A stretch of 64,000 nt of DNA from an uncultured Collinsella sp. GTDB lineage: Bacteria > Actinomycetota > Coriobacteriia > Coriobacteriales > Coriobacteriaceae. This document shows positions 1-8,232 of the stretch, in pieces (position 1 is the first letter of the stretch; the number at the start of each line of letters is the position of its first letter). The stretch spans positions 83,583 through 147,582 of the forward strand of contig CATYVQ010000002.1 of the NCBI GenBank assembly GCA_958413895.1, written 5' to 3'. A program made the position numbers and the translations under genes. The notes below the pieces were generated by a model. The model was not told where the DNA came from. It did not search any database and was given only the letters and a program-made list of their open reading frames with translations.

Positions 1-69
1 TGACCTTCTGGTCATGCCTCGCCTTTTGAATGACAAATTGTCGCTCTGGGCGGCGCGCAGCGTCGACCG

Positions 70-97
70 GTTACGGCGTTTGGTAAAACGCCGTAAC
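70..97 (-). terminator. Hairpin at the end of pyrE
   Basis: A 12-bp stem (gttacggcgttt at 70-81 against aaacgccgtaac at 86-97) overlaps the first base of the pyrE stop codon. It has T-rich flanks inside the stem but no long U tract, so it is a likely but imperfect rho-independent terminator. Bases 1-69 hold nothing I can identify. Confidence 0.6.
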
Positions 98-780
98 TAC
101 TCCTGAGCTCCGTACTGCTCGTAGTAGGCGTCGATGGCGGTCTTGAGCTCGTCATCGATGACAACCTTGCCGTCGATCTCGTGGTTGTAGAGGGTCTCGA
201 CGACCTCGGCCATGGAAACGATGCTCGCGACGGGGAAACCGTACTTTGCCTCGATCTCCTTCTGAGCGGTGGTCACACCGCCCTTGCCGACCTCCATGCG
301 GTTGAGGGACACGATCAGGCCCTTGATCTCGACATCGGCAGCAGCCTTGACCTTAGGATAGGTCTCGTCGATGGACTTGCCACTGGTGGTGACGTCCTCG
401 ACCATGACCACACGGTCGCCGTCCTTGGGCTCATAACCCAGCAGGTTGCCCTTATCGGCACCGTGGTCCTTGGCCTCCTTGCGGTCGCAGCAGTACTTGA
501 CCTCCTTGCCGTACAGCTCGTGGTAGGCAATTGCGGTAACAACAGCCAGCGGAATACCCTTGTAGGCCGGCCCAAACAGGACGTCAAAGTCGTCGCCAAA
601 GTTATCGTGGATGGCCTGGGCGTAATACTCGCCCAGCTTCTTGAGCTGATAGCCCGTCACGTAAGCGCCGGCGTTCATAAAGAACGGGGACTGGCGGCCG
701 CTCTTGAGCGTAAAGCTGCCGAACTTAAGAACGTCGGACTCAACCATAAACTTGATGAACTCTTGCTTGTAAGCCTCCAT
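97..780 (-). CDS. pyrE: Orotate phosphoribosyltransferase
   Basis: Transfers phosphoribose from PRPP to orotate to make OMP, the fifth step of de novo pyrimidine synthesis, in the cytosol. The 227-residue product is close to the usual 210-230 of bacterial PyrE. The PRPP-binding motif VVMVEDVTTSGKS lies at residues 124-136, and the flexible catalytic loop with conserved lysines (KEAKDHG) at 101-107. The N-terminal stretch FGSFTLKSGRQSPFF is the typical orotate-side segment. The ATG start is preceded by GAGAGGAG. The gene stands alone here, with no other pyr gene in the window, and is divergent from the mgtA leader. Confidence 0.95.
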   Translation of the reverse strand: MEAYKQEFIKFMVESDVLKFGSFTLKSGRQSPFFMNAGAYVTGYQLKKLGEYYAQAIHDNFGDDFDVLFGPAYKGIPLAVVTAIAYHELYGKEVKYCCDRKEAKDHGADKGNLLGYEPKDGDRVVMVEDVTTSGKSIDETYPKVKAAADVEIKGLIVSLNRMEVGKGGVTTAQKEIEAKYGFPVASIVSMAEVVETLYNHEIDGKVVIDDELKTAIDAYYEQYGAQE

Positions 781-910
781 GCGGGCTCCTCTCGTAATTG
801 CGTACGTGCTCTTCAGTTTAGCGCAGGCGAGGCGTCGATGTGGGCGCGCTTTGGAGCCACGGCATTCTGTAAAGGCTTTGTCAGGGGGAATGGTTTTCCG
901 AACAATGGGG

Positions 911-939
911 TTGACATGGCAAACCCCCTCATCAAGAAT
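911..939 (+). promoter_or_regulatory. Candidate sigma-70-type promoter for the mgtA leader
   Basis: TTGACA at 911-916 is a perfect -35 hexamer. After a 17-base spacer comes AAGAAT at 934-939 (4 of 6 matches to TATAAT). Transcription from here would give a leader of about 270 nucleotides before mgtA, containing the small ORF at 1007-1078. No experimental support. Confidence 0.5.
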
Positions 940-1006
940 ACGGGCGGATTAAAAAGGGGTACGAGATACCCAAAGCGCGCTGCGCTCAGCCTTTAGGAGG
1001 TGTGCC

Positions 1007-1078
1007 ATGGAAGGCAGTCCTAGTCGAAAAACCTGCATGTCGCCCTCGGCACGCCGCGAGGACTCCGCACACGCATAA
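1007..1078 (+). CDS. Possible 23-residue leader peptide upstream of mgtA
   Basis: A strong Shine-Dalgarno (aggaggt at 996-1002) sits five bases before an ATG that opens a 23-codon frame ending in TAA at 1076. The product begins MEGSPSRKTCM and ends with an Arg/Glu/Asp-rich tail. It lies about 140 bases upstream of mgtA and downstream of a good promoter, the arrangement of the mgtL leader ORF in enterobacterial mgtA. Sequence similarity to MgtL is limited to being short, basic and containing early Glu and Pro codons. The ribosome binding site is directly visible; the regulatory role is inference. Confidence 0.5.
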   Translation: MEGSPSRKTCMSPSARREDSAHA

Positions 1079-1103
1079 ACGCCACCGGTAGATCGCCAAA
1101 ACC

Positions 1104-1133
1104 ACCACAAAGGCGCGCTGCACCCTTTGTGGG
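1104..1133 (+). promoter_or_regulatory. Hairpin in the mgtA leader
   Basis: ccacaaagg (1105-1113) pairs with cctttgtgg (1124-1132) around a 10-base loop. It lies 26 bases after the stop of the small leader ORF and is not followed by a U tract. It is more likely a pause or antiterminator-type structure than a terminator. A T6 run at 1168-1173 follows further down. I could not fit the leader to the M-box Mg2+ riboswitch by eye. Confidence 0.35.
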
Positions 1134-1217
1134 CTCAAGAGCTTGACGTGAGCGACATCTAGGTTTTTTGAAGCAAATACGACACGTACGCTAACTCCCT
1201 TCAACAAGGAGGACCCT

Positions 1218-3986
1218 ATGCTGATGCTCAAAACCGTCACGGTACTCGAAGCCATCTCCAAGCGCCGCCGCACGACGCGCCCTGCCGCTCATACCGGCCT
1301 GTCCAAGAACACCATATTCGCCGCCACCCATAGTGCCGAGGACGCCCTCGTACTGCTTGACGCCACGGCAAACGGCCTCACCGTCGAGCAGGCAACTGAG
1401 CGCCTGAACGCCGTCGGCCCCAACACCATCGAGGCAACGACCAAAACGCTCGCCCGCCGCATCGCCGACGCGTTCATCGATCCCTTCGCCGGCATCCTCG
1501 CCGCGCTCGCGCTGGTCTCGCTCTACATCGACGTGCTCGCCGCGCCCGAACCGCAGCGCGACCCCTCCACGGTCATCGTCATCGGCATCATGCTGCTGGT
1601 ATCGGGCGGCATGAAGTTTATCCAGGAAGCCCGCAGCGGCAATGCGGCAGAAGCCCTCAAGGACCTGGTCTCCAACACTTGCACCACCCTGCGCGACGGC
1701 GAGCGCATCGAGATCCCCCTCGACGAGCTCGTCCCCGGCGATGTGATCCGCCTCTCTGCCGGCGATATGGTTCCAGCCGATGCCCGCATCATCACCGCGC
1801 GCGACCTGTTTGTGATCGAGTCCGCACTCACCGGCGAGAGCGAGGCCGTCGAGAAGACCGCCGCCGTCACCGTCGTCGAGGGCGCCGACGGCTCCGCACT
1901 GCCACTCTCTGCCTGCAAGAACATCGTCTTTACCGGCACCTCCGTGCAAAACGGCACCGCCATGGCGCTTGTCGTTGCCACCGGCTCGGACACCTACCTG
2001 GGCGGCATCGCCAAGATGCTCAACGGGCGCGGCGAAAAGAACGCGTTTGATCGCGGCGTCTCGAGCGTCTCCATGTTGCTCGTACGCCTCATGCTCGTTA
2101 TGGCGCCGGCCGTCTTTGCCATCAACGCCACCACCAAGGGCAACGTCATCGACGCGCTGCTGTTCGCCACGAGCGTGGCCGTGGGCATCACGCCGCAGAT
2201 GCTTCCCGTCATCGTGACCACGAGCCTATCGCAGGGTGCCAAAGACCTCGCCCGTCGCCAGGTTATCGTCAAGGAGCTGCCGGCGATTCAAAACCTCGGC
2301 GCGATGGACGTCCTGTGCTGCGACAAGACCGGCACCCTCACCGAAGACCGCATCGTGCTCGAGCGCTATCTCAGCACCGACGGCAACGAAGACGCACGCG
2401 TGCTGCGCCATGCATTTTTAAATAGCTTCTTCCAAACCGGCCTCAAAAACCTTATCGACCTGGCCGTAATCGACCGTGCCGATGTGACGCCCTCGACCGT
2501 CGTGCCCGATTCTATGCTGGGCCAGAGCCTGCGCGACCGCTATACCAAGGTCGACGAGGTTCCCTTCGATTTCTCGCGCCGCCGCCTGAGCGTAGTTGTC
2601 GCCGACGCCCAAGGCAAAACCCAGATGGTTACCAAGGGAGCTGCCGAGGAAATGCTCGAGATCTGCTCCTTTGTCGAGATCGATGGCATCGCTCAGCCGC
2701 TCACCGACGAGAAGCTCGCCCAGATTCGCAAGCAGGTCGCCGGACTTAACGCCGAGGGCCTGCGCGTGATTGCCGTGGCGCAGAAGACCAATCCGCGCTG
2801 CGTGGGCGAGTTTGGCATTGCCGATGAGTGCGACATGGTGCTGATGGGCTTTTTGGCCTTCCTCGATCCGCCTAAAGCAAGTGCCGCGGGCGCCGTCGCC
2901 ACCCTTGCGGCCAAGGGCGTGGCGGTCAAGGTCCTGACCGGCGACAACGACCGCGTCGCCGCCACCGTCTGCGAGCAGATCGGCATCGACGCGAGCAGCG
3001 TTTTGCTCGGCTCCGAGATCGATGCGCTCGACGACGCAGAGCTTGCCGAGCGTGCCGAGAAAACCCACCTCTTCGCCAAGCTCTCGCCGCTGCAGAAGGC
3101 GCGCCTAGTGCGCGTCATGCGCGAGTTGCTCGGCCACACCGTGGGCTTTATGGGCGACGGCATTAACGACGCCGCCGCCATGCGTGCGAGCGACTGCGGC
3201 ATCTCGGTCGATTCGGCCGTCGACATTGCCAAGGAATCCGCCGATATCATCTTGCTTCAGAAGGACCTGGGTGTGCTCGAGCGCGGCATCATCGAAGGCC
3301 GCCGCACCTACGGCAACCTACTCAAGTACCTCAAGACCACGGTGAGCTCCAACTTTGGCAACGTGCTGTCCGTGACCGTCGCGAGCCTGTTCTTGCCGTT
3401 TTTGCCCATGAGCGCCCTGCAGCTGGTGCTGCTGTCGCTCGTCTACGAGATCGCGTGCATCGCGCTGCCGTGGGACACCGTCGATGACGCCTGGACTGCC
3501 CGCCCGCGCGCCTGGGACGCCGCGTCCATCAAGGGCTTTATGCTCGAGCTGGGCCCCGTGAGCTCGCTGTTTGACATCGTGACCTTCGCTGCGCTCTTCT
3601 TTGTGGTGTGCCCCGCCGCCGTGGGCGCGAGCTGGGCCGAGCTTGCCGCCGCGGGCAACGTCACGGGTATGGCGACCTTCGCCGCGATCTTCCAGAGCGG
3701 CTGGTTTGTCGAGTCCATGTGGTCGCAGACGCTCGTGATCCACATGCTGCGCTCGCCGCGCCTGCCGAACCCGTGCGACCACGCCGCCCCCGCGCTGTGC
3801 GTGCTCACCGTCCTGGGCTTGGCGCTTGTCACTTGGCTGCCGGCAAGCCCCATCGCCGATGCGCTGGGCCTCATGCCGCTGCCGCCGAGCTTCTTCGCGC
3901 TGCTCATCGGCATTGTTGCCGCCTACATCGCGCTCACTCAGCTGGCAAAGCGCCGCTACATTGCACGCCACGGCGAGCTGCTGTAG
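1218..3986 (+). CDS. mgtA: Magnesium-translocating P-type ATPase (P3B, MgtA type)
   Basis: Imports Mg2+ across the cytoplasmic membrane at the cost of ATP, normally induced by Mg2+ shortage. The 922 residues match the MgtA/MgtB length of about 900. Visible motifs are an N-terminal cation-ATPase region (LTVEQATERLNAVGPN), the actuator TGES near residue 204, the phosphorylation motif DKTGTLT with Asp at about 369, and the hinge GDGINDAA near 646. The C-terminal third has hydrophobic segments typical of the last six transmembrane helices. The ATG at 1218 has AAGGAGG seven bases upstream. The stop is followed by a palindromic repeat that may terminate transcription. Regulation is probably through the long leader with its small ORF and hairpin. 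Confidence 0.93.
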   Translation: MLMLKTVTVLEAISKRRRTTRPAAHTGLSKNTIFAATHSAEDALVLLDATANGLTVEQATERLNAVGPNTIEATTKTLARRIADAFIDPFAGILAALALVSLYIDVLAAPEPQRDPSTVIVIGIMLLVSGGMKFIQEARSGNAAEALKDLVSNTCTTLRDGERIEIPLDELVPGDVIRLSAGDMVPADARIITARDLFVIESALTGESEAVEKTAAVTVVEGADGSALPLSACKNIVFTGTSVQNGTAMALVVATGSDTYLGGIAKMLNGRGEKNAFDRGVSSVSMLLVRLMLVMAPAVFAINATTKGNVIDALLFATSVAVGITPQMLPVIVTTSLSQGAKDLARRQVIVKELPAIQNLGAMDVLCCDKTGTLTEDRIVLERYLSTDGNEDARVLRHAFLNSFFQTGLKNLIDLAVIDRADVTPSTVVPDSMLGQSLRDRYTKVDEVPFDFSRRRLSVVVADAQGKTQMVTKGAAEEMLEICSFVEIDGIAQPLTDEKLAQIRKQVAGLNAEGLRVIAVAQKTNPRCVGEFGIADECDMVLMGFLAFLDPPKASAAGAVATLAAKGVAVKVLTGDNDRVAATVCEQIGIDASSVLLGSEIDALDDAELAERAEKTHLFAKLSPLQKARLVRVMRELLGHTVGFMGDGINDAAAMRASDCGISVDSAVDIAKESADIILLQKDLGVLERGIIEGRRTYGNLLKYLKTTVSSNFGNVLSVTVASLFLPFLPMSALQLVLLSLVYEIACIALPWDTVDDAWTARPRAWDAASIKGFMLELGPVSSLFDIVTFAALFFVVCPAAVGASWAELAAAGNVTGMATFAAIFQSGWFVESMWSQTLVIHMLRSPRLPNPCDHAAPALCVLTVLGLALVTWLPASPIADALGLMPLPPSFFALLIGIVAAYIALTQLAKRRYIARHGELL

Positions 3987-4090
3987 CAAGCAGACGGAAA
4001 ACACCCTGCCAGTTGCCGTTGCCACTACCACGGCTGCCGACGCCGCTGCCGTTGCCTCTGCCGCTGCCGCAATCTATCCCCTTAGCAATT

Positions 4091-4149
4091 GCGGTGAAAT
4101 AGTTCCTGTTTAAAGCCGCGTGACTTTAATTTAGGGACTATTCCACCGC
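4091..4149. repeat. Imperfect palindrome, GGGAC-core intergenic repeat
   Basis: gcggtgaaatagttcc (4091-4106) and gggactattccaccgc (4134-4149) form a 16-bp stem with two mismatches. It lies between convergent mgtA and the luxR-type pseudogene, so it may act as a bidirectional terminator. Just upstream, 4010-4075 is a low-complexity run of gccgttgcc/gctgcc triplets. The core resembles the repeats at 5898, 16286, 21149, 38308 and 46736. Confidence 0.6.
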
Positions 4150-4167
4150 AACTTATTGGGAAATTAG

Positions 4168-5712
4168 CTAGTCCTTGGGCGTCCAGGACCAGAAGAAGTT
4201 GATAAGGGCCACACGCGAGGCGGTACCGGCCTTTTTGTTGATCGAGGAAATGTGGCGGTAGAGCGTGGAGCGCGAAAGAAAGAGCGTTGTGGCGATGTCC
4301 TGAACGCTCTGGTCCGAAACGACCAAGACCTCAAGAATATCGCGCTCGCGCTCTGTAAGCCCAAAGGTGGCGACGAAGGCATCAAGGCGTTCATCGGACG
4401 TGAGCTCCGCTGCTTCCACGGGCTCGGAGTCGGAGCATGTGGGCGCAAGATCCCCACCAAGATCGTCGGTGGCAAGCGGCAGGCCATCCTGCATCACGGC
4501 ATCATCGGCTCGTTGCCCCAACTGCCCCAGCAGCGTAATCGCAATGCCCACAAACATCACGAGCGCCGCACCGACCGCAGCCAGCACGTTTTGACTCGAG
4601 ATGATCGCCACCGCCGGCGCCGTCACGAGCATCGAGCACACGTTGTTGACGACGCGACCCATGCACGGCCAAAAATATGACCTGCGCGCATAGAGCGAGA
4701 CGGCGGCATATTTTGTGGTAAAGAACACCACGAAAAAGCCCGAGCCCAGATAAAAGATGATCGTGGCAGCAAGCTCGTTGCCGCCATTGCCATCGACGAT
4801 GAGCACAAAGAACGAAAGCGTGGACAGTATGGCGGCACATGTCATGCCGATATTCATATACGAGCGGCCGTGCAGGTCAAATAGTGCGCCAGCGACCAAC
4901 GAGCTCACGACAAGCAGCAGGCGCGGCCAATCGCCCAAATCGACGGCTCAGACAGCATGCAGGGTCGTGAAGCCCGCGTTGAGAGCGGCGAATACGCTGG
5001 AAAGATACGCCGTCGCCACGGTCAGGCGAACTACGGCGCGACGGAATGCCGCCTTTGCCTCGGGATCGTCATGCCACTTGGCGCCATATTCCAGAGCATC
5101 TACCGAAAGCCCGGCAGCACTGGGTTCAAAGTTGGGATCGGACTCGTCGCGCAGCTTGGCGCGTCGGGCACCGTGGAGCAACGCCACCTGCGCGATCGCA
5201 CAGACGACCAGAACAGCCTGCTGAGGAATGCCGACAGGCATCACCATGTGGTTGAGAACCTGCACCAGAACGCCCATGGCGTAAGAAAGTGCGGCGGCGC
5301 GCGCCAAGCAGGGCGTTCGCGCAAAGCGCCTCGCAAAATTTGCATGGGCAGTCGATCCGCAGTAGCCCAGCGCGCAGCACGCCACCAAACCGCCGGCAAT
5401 TACCACCTCAACCTGAACCGCCATAATCAACAGCAGCAATGCCGCCACCAGCAAAACGCCCGTGACGTCACTCGTTGCGTCGATAGCATGGGGACGGCGA
5501 TAGTACAGAATGGGACGCACAAAAAAGCCAATCACGCTCGCGCCGATGACAAGGCTCTCATAAATAACGACCTCGTTCGGAGACACGAACTCGGCCATGC
5601 GCACATCAAGAAGATACTCGCACGCCAAAAACGTGAAGAAGAACAGCGCCAGGCATATAATCTCCCGAATGCCCCGACGCAAATATGCGGTTGTGTCTCC
5701 CATGCCCCTCAT
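4168..5712 (-). pseudogene. LuxR-family 12-TM-type membrane regulator interrupted by in-frame TGA
   Basis: Two consecutive open stretches in the same frame are separated only by a TGA at 4948-4950. The upstream part (5712-4951) is a hydrophobic MFS-like half. The downstream part has further membrane segments, an acidic linker, and a C-terminal LuxR helix-turn-helix (LTERERDILEVL, then IATTLFLSRSTLYRHISSI). Joined, they give about 513 residues, the usual size of the membrane-anchored LuxR regulators abundant in Coriobacteriia. No reinitiation signal is evident: the first downstream start is a TTG at 4938 without a good ribosome binding site. I treat it as a nonsense-mutated gene. UGA readthrough or a sequencing error are alternatives. 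The ATG at 5712 was chosen over an upstream TTG at 5733. Confidence 0.8.
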
Positions 5713-5897
5713 GGTTAACCCCCAGTCGCTCAATTGTCTGGAAATCTATTTTAATAAAGAACCAGTCTCAATATCGAAGCCAGGCTCGAAATGCTGCCAA
5801 TTCGACCCCAGCCGTCCACATCACGCCGCGATTTTGAGCCGCATGGACCAGAAGGGACGCGCGCGATCTCTAGCTCGGCCAGGAGTGTCTCCAACTA

Positions 5898-5981
5898 CCA
5901 CTCATTTAAGTACGTCCCCAATGAGTGGCCGAAGAGTGTCCCCCGCGACTAGTCGTTTAAGAACGTCCCCAACGACTAGTC
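5898..5981. repeat. Two GGGAC-core palindromes before the zinc-ribbon operon
   Basis: Unit one (5898-5928) has arms ccactcatt and aatgagtgg around a centre containing acgtcccc. Unit two (5947-5981) has arms gactagtcgtt and aacgactagtc with the same gtcccc centre. These are members of the dispersed intergenic family described in the findings. The rest of 5713-6099 holds no gene I can support; it must contain the promoter of the operon starting at 6100. Confidence 0.7.
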
Positions 5982-6099
5982 AAAAATGGGCCATGTGTCC
6001 CAGTTGTGGAGACTCCTTGAGCCGTCTGGGTATCGCGAAGGATCGCGCACTCCCCCATCATCAAAAGTGACACACGCTACCAGTTGATGGGAGGCAGCC

Positions 6100-6837
6100 A
6101 TGGGCTTCTTTGACAAGATGTTCGAGAAGAAAGAGTGCGCGATTTGCGGTACCGAGCTGGGACTTCTAGGTAAGACAAAAATCAATGAAGGCTACCTGTG
6201 CAAAGAGTGCGCCGGCAAGCTCTCCCCCTACTTTCACGGCTATCGCTCCAGCACCGCGGACGATATCCGTGAGCAACTCGCCTACCGCGAGGCCAACGCC
6301 GAGCGCCTGTCTTCGTTCAACCCCACGCGCACGCTTTCTGCCGGGCGCACCAATATTATGCTCGATGAGGACGCGGGCCTGCTGATCATCACCTCGCAGA
6401 GCCGCTGGCGCGACGCCAATCCCGACATCATCGAGTTCTCGCAGGTACTCGGCTGCGATATGGATATCGACGAGCATCGCACCGAGATCTATCGCGAGAC
6501 CAAGGACGGCGAGCGCGAGAGCTACAACCCGCCGCGCTACGACCTGGATTACGACTTTAATCTGACCATCCACGTCAATACGCCGTACTTCACCGAGATC
6601 AACCTGCGCGTGAACGACTCCACCATCGATCAGCGCGGCTCCATCGAATATCGCGAGGCCAAGCGCCAGGCAACCGAAGTCCGCGATGCGCTGGTGCAGC
6701 TGCGCCAAGAGACACGCGACAGCGTCGTGGCCGCCAAGGCCCCCAAGACCGCGGTCACCTGCCCCTTCTGCGGAGCCACCACCATTCCCGATGCCAGTGG
6801 GCGCTGCGAATACTGCGGCGGCGCCATCGGCGCATAG
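6100..6837 (+). CDS. DUF4428-type zinc-ribbon protein
   Basis: A 245-residue soluble protein with Cys pairs at both ends. The N-terminal stretch ECAICGTELGLLGKTKI followed by LCKECAGKL is the DUF4428 zinc-finger pattern. The C-terminus carries a second ribbon (CPFCGATT and CEYCGGAI). The middle (about residues 75-190) is a beta-rich region of unknown role. The ATG follows GGGAGGCAGCC. It is the first gene of an apparent operon with 24 bases to the next gene, a membrane zinc-ribbon protein, and then an SPFH protein. Function unknown; a link to envelope-stress machinery is inferred from the neighbours. Confidence 0.7.
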   Translation: MGFFDKMFEKKECAICGTELGLLGKTKINEGYLCKECAGKLSPYFHGYRSSTADDIREQLAYREANAERLSSFNPTRTLSAGRTNIMLDEDAGLLIITSQSRWRDANPDIIEFSQVLGCDMDIDEHRTEIYRETKDGERESYNPPRYDLDYDFNLTIHVNTPYFTEINLRVNDSTIDQRGSIEYREAKRQATEVRDALVQLRQETRDSVVAAKAPKTAVTCPFCGATTIPDASGRCEYCGGAIGA

Positions 6838-6861
6838 CCCCCGGCACGGAAAGGACCGATC

Positions 6862-8184
6862 ATGGCCTTCGAGAGCGTTAACTATCAGTGCCCTGCCTGC
6901 GGTGGCCCCTTACATTTTGCAAGCGCCGAGCAAAAGCTCGTCTGCGACTACTGTGACTCGCGCTTTGAAGTCGAAGAAGTCGAGGCCCTCTATCGCGAGC
7001 GCCAGGACAAGGCCGACGCCAAAGCCGATGCGGCAGCCGCAACGCCAAAGCCCCTCGCCGACGACGCGGTGCAGGAGCTCGCCCAAAACGCCGGCTACAT
7101 CTGTTCGTCGTGCGGCGCCGAGCTCGTGTCCGACGGCACCGTCGCCGTCACCACCTGCCCGTACTGCGGCAACTCCGCCGTGGCGCCCGGCCAGCTCTCT
7201 GGCGACTTCTCGCCCGACCTGGTGATTCCGTTTAAGCTCGGGCACGACGACGTCACGGCCGCACTCAAGGAACACTACAAGGGCAAGATCTTGCTGCCCA
7301 AGAGCTTTGTCACCGGCAACCACATCGACGAGGTCCAAGGTGTCTACGTGCCGTTTTGGCTCTACGGCGCCCGCGTTGACGGCGAAGTGTACTTTGACGC
7401 GACCAACGAGACCGTGACCGAGGAATCCGACCGCACCGTCACGACCACCGACCACTACGATGCCTATCGCAAGGGCAATATCTCGTTTAAGCGCGTGCCC
7501 GTCGACGGATCGTCCAAGATGCCCGACGGCCACATGGATGCCATCGAGCCGTTTGACTACGACGCGCTGCGTCCGTTCTCGGTCGCATATATGCCCGGCT
7601 ACATCGCCAACCGTTACGACGAGGACTGCGAGACCTGCAAGGCGCGCGCCGAGCGCCGCATGGAAGAAAGCACGATCTCGGCCCTGCGCGAGACCGTCGT
7701 CGACGAATACGACGATGCCACGGTCGAAAGCAAGCAGCTCGACTACACCTGGGAAGACAGCGACTACGCCCTGTTCCCCGTCTGGATGCTCTCCACCTCG
7801 TGGAACGGCAAGAGCTACCTGTTTGCCATGAACGGCCAGACCGGCCGCTTGGTCGGCGAGCTCCCCTGCTCCAAGCCCAAGCTCGCCATCGCCTCGGTGC
7901 TGTTCTTCGTGATCGGATTTATCCTCTCCCAGATTCTCTTTATGGGGGAATACGCCTTCGATCCGGATTACCTCACCTTTGATATCGAGGGCATCCTCAT
8001 CAACATCATCGCGCCGCTGATCATCGTGATTATCGGAGACGTGCTACTGGTAGGCCAGCTCAAGACGGCCAACGAAGCAACCCATGCCGATGAGTATTGT
8101 GGCGAGCTCGACCTGACCGAGAAGCACGACACCTTCAGCCACACCGAGACCACCGTTGTCATGAAAGACGACAAGGACGACTAA
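6862..8184 (+). CDS. TFIIB-type zinc-ribbon membrane protein (YdjG-like)
   Basis: 440 residues. Two zinc ribbons open the protein (CPACGGPLHF with CDYCDSRF, then CSSCGAEL with CPYCGNSA), separated by an Ala/Lys-rich linker. A long soluble domain follows (VYVPFWLYGARVDGE is a recognisable segment of this family). Two hydrophobic helices close it (around residues 345-365 and 375-400), and the tail is charged. This layout matches the TFIIB-zinc-ribbon proteins encoded beside PspA/SPFH genes such as ydjG-ydjH in Bacillus subtilis. The start has GGAAAGGA nine bases upstream. Likely role: membrane-anchored scaffold or sensor working with the SPFH protein downstream (inference). Confidence 0.7.
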   Translation: MAFESVNYQCPACGGPLHFASAEQKLVCDYCDSRFEVEEVEALYRERQDKADAKADAAAATPKPLADDAVQELAQNAGYICSSCGAELVSDGTVAVTTCPYCGNSAVAPGQLSGDFSPDLVIPFKLGHDDVTAALKEHYKGKILLPKSFVTGNHIDEVQGVYVPFWLYGARVDGEVYFDATNETVTEESDRTVTTTDHYDAYRKGNISFKRVPVDGSSKMPDGHMDAIEPFDYDALRPFSVAYMPGYIANRYDEDCETCKARAERRMEESTISALRETVVDEYDDATVESKQLDYTWEDSDYALFPVWMLSTSWNGKSYLFAMNGQTGRLVGELPCSKPKLAIASVLFFVIGFILSQILFMGEYAFDPDYLTFDIEGILINIIAPLIIVIIGDVLLVGQLKTANEATHADEYCGELDLTEKHDTFSHTETTVVMKDDKDD

Positions 8185-8232
8185 GCAATCCAACCAATAC
8201 CACCCGGCCTTTGACGAGAAAGGAAGATCACC

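Noticed and set aside
181..996. A 271-codon open frame on the plus strand over pyrE
   Set aside because: It lies antisense to a clear PyrE, has low-complexity composition and no family features. It is a product of GC-biased third positions.
781..1217. M-box Mg2+ riboswitch before mgtA
   Set aside because: I could not find the conserved M-box segments by eye. A covariance-model search would settle it; a high-scoring hit would overturn this rejection.
4948..4950. UGA read as selenocysteine in the LuxR-type regulator
   Set aside because: The family does not use selenocysteine and I saw no SECIS-like hairpin right after the codon. A nonsense mutation is simpler.
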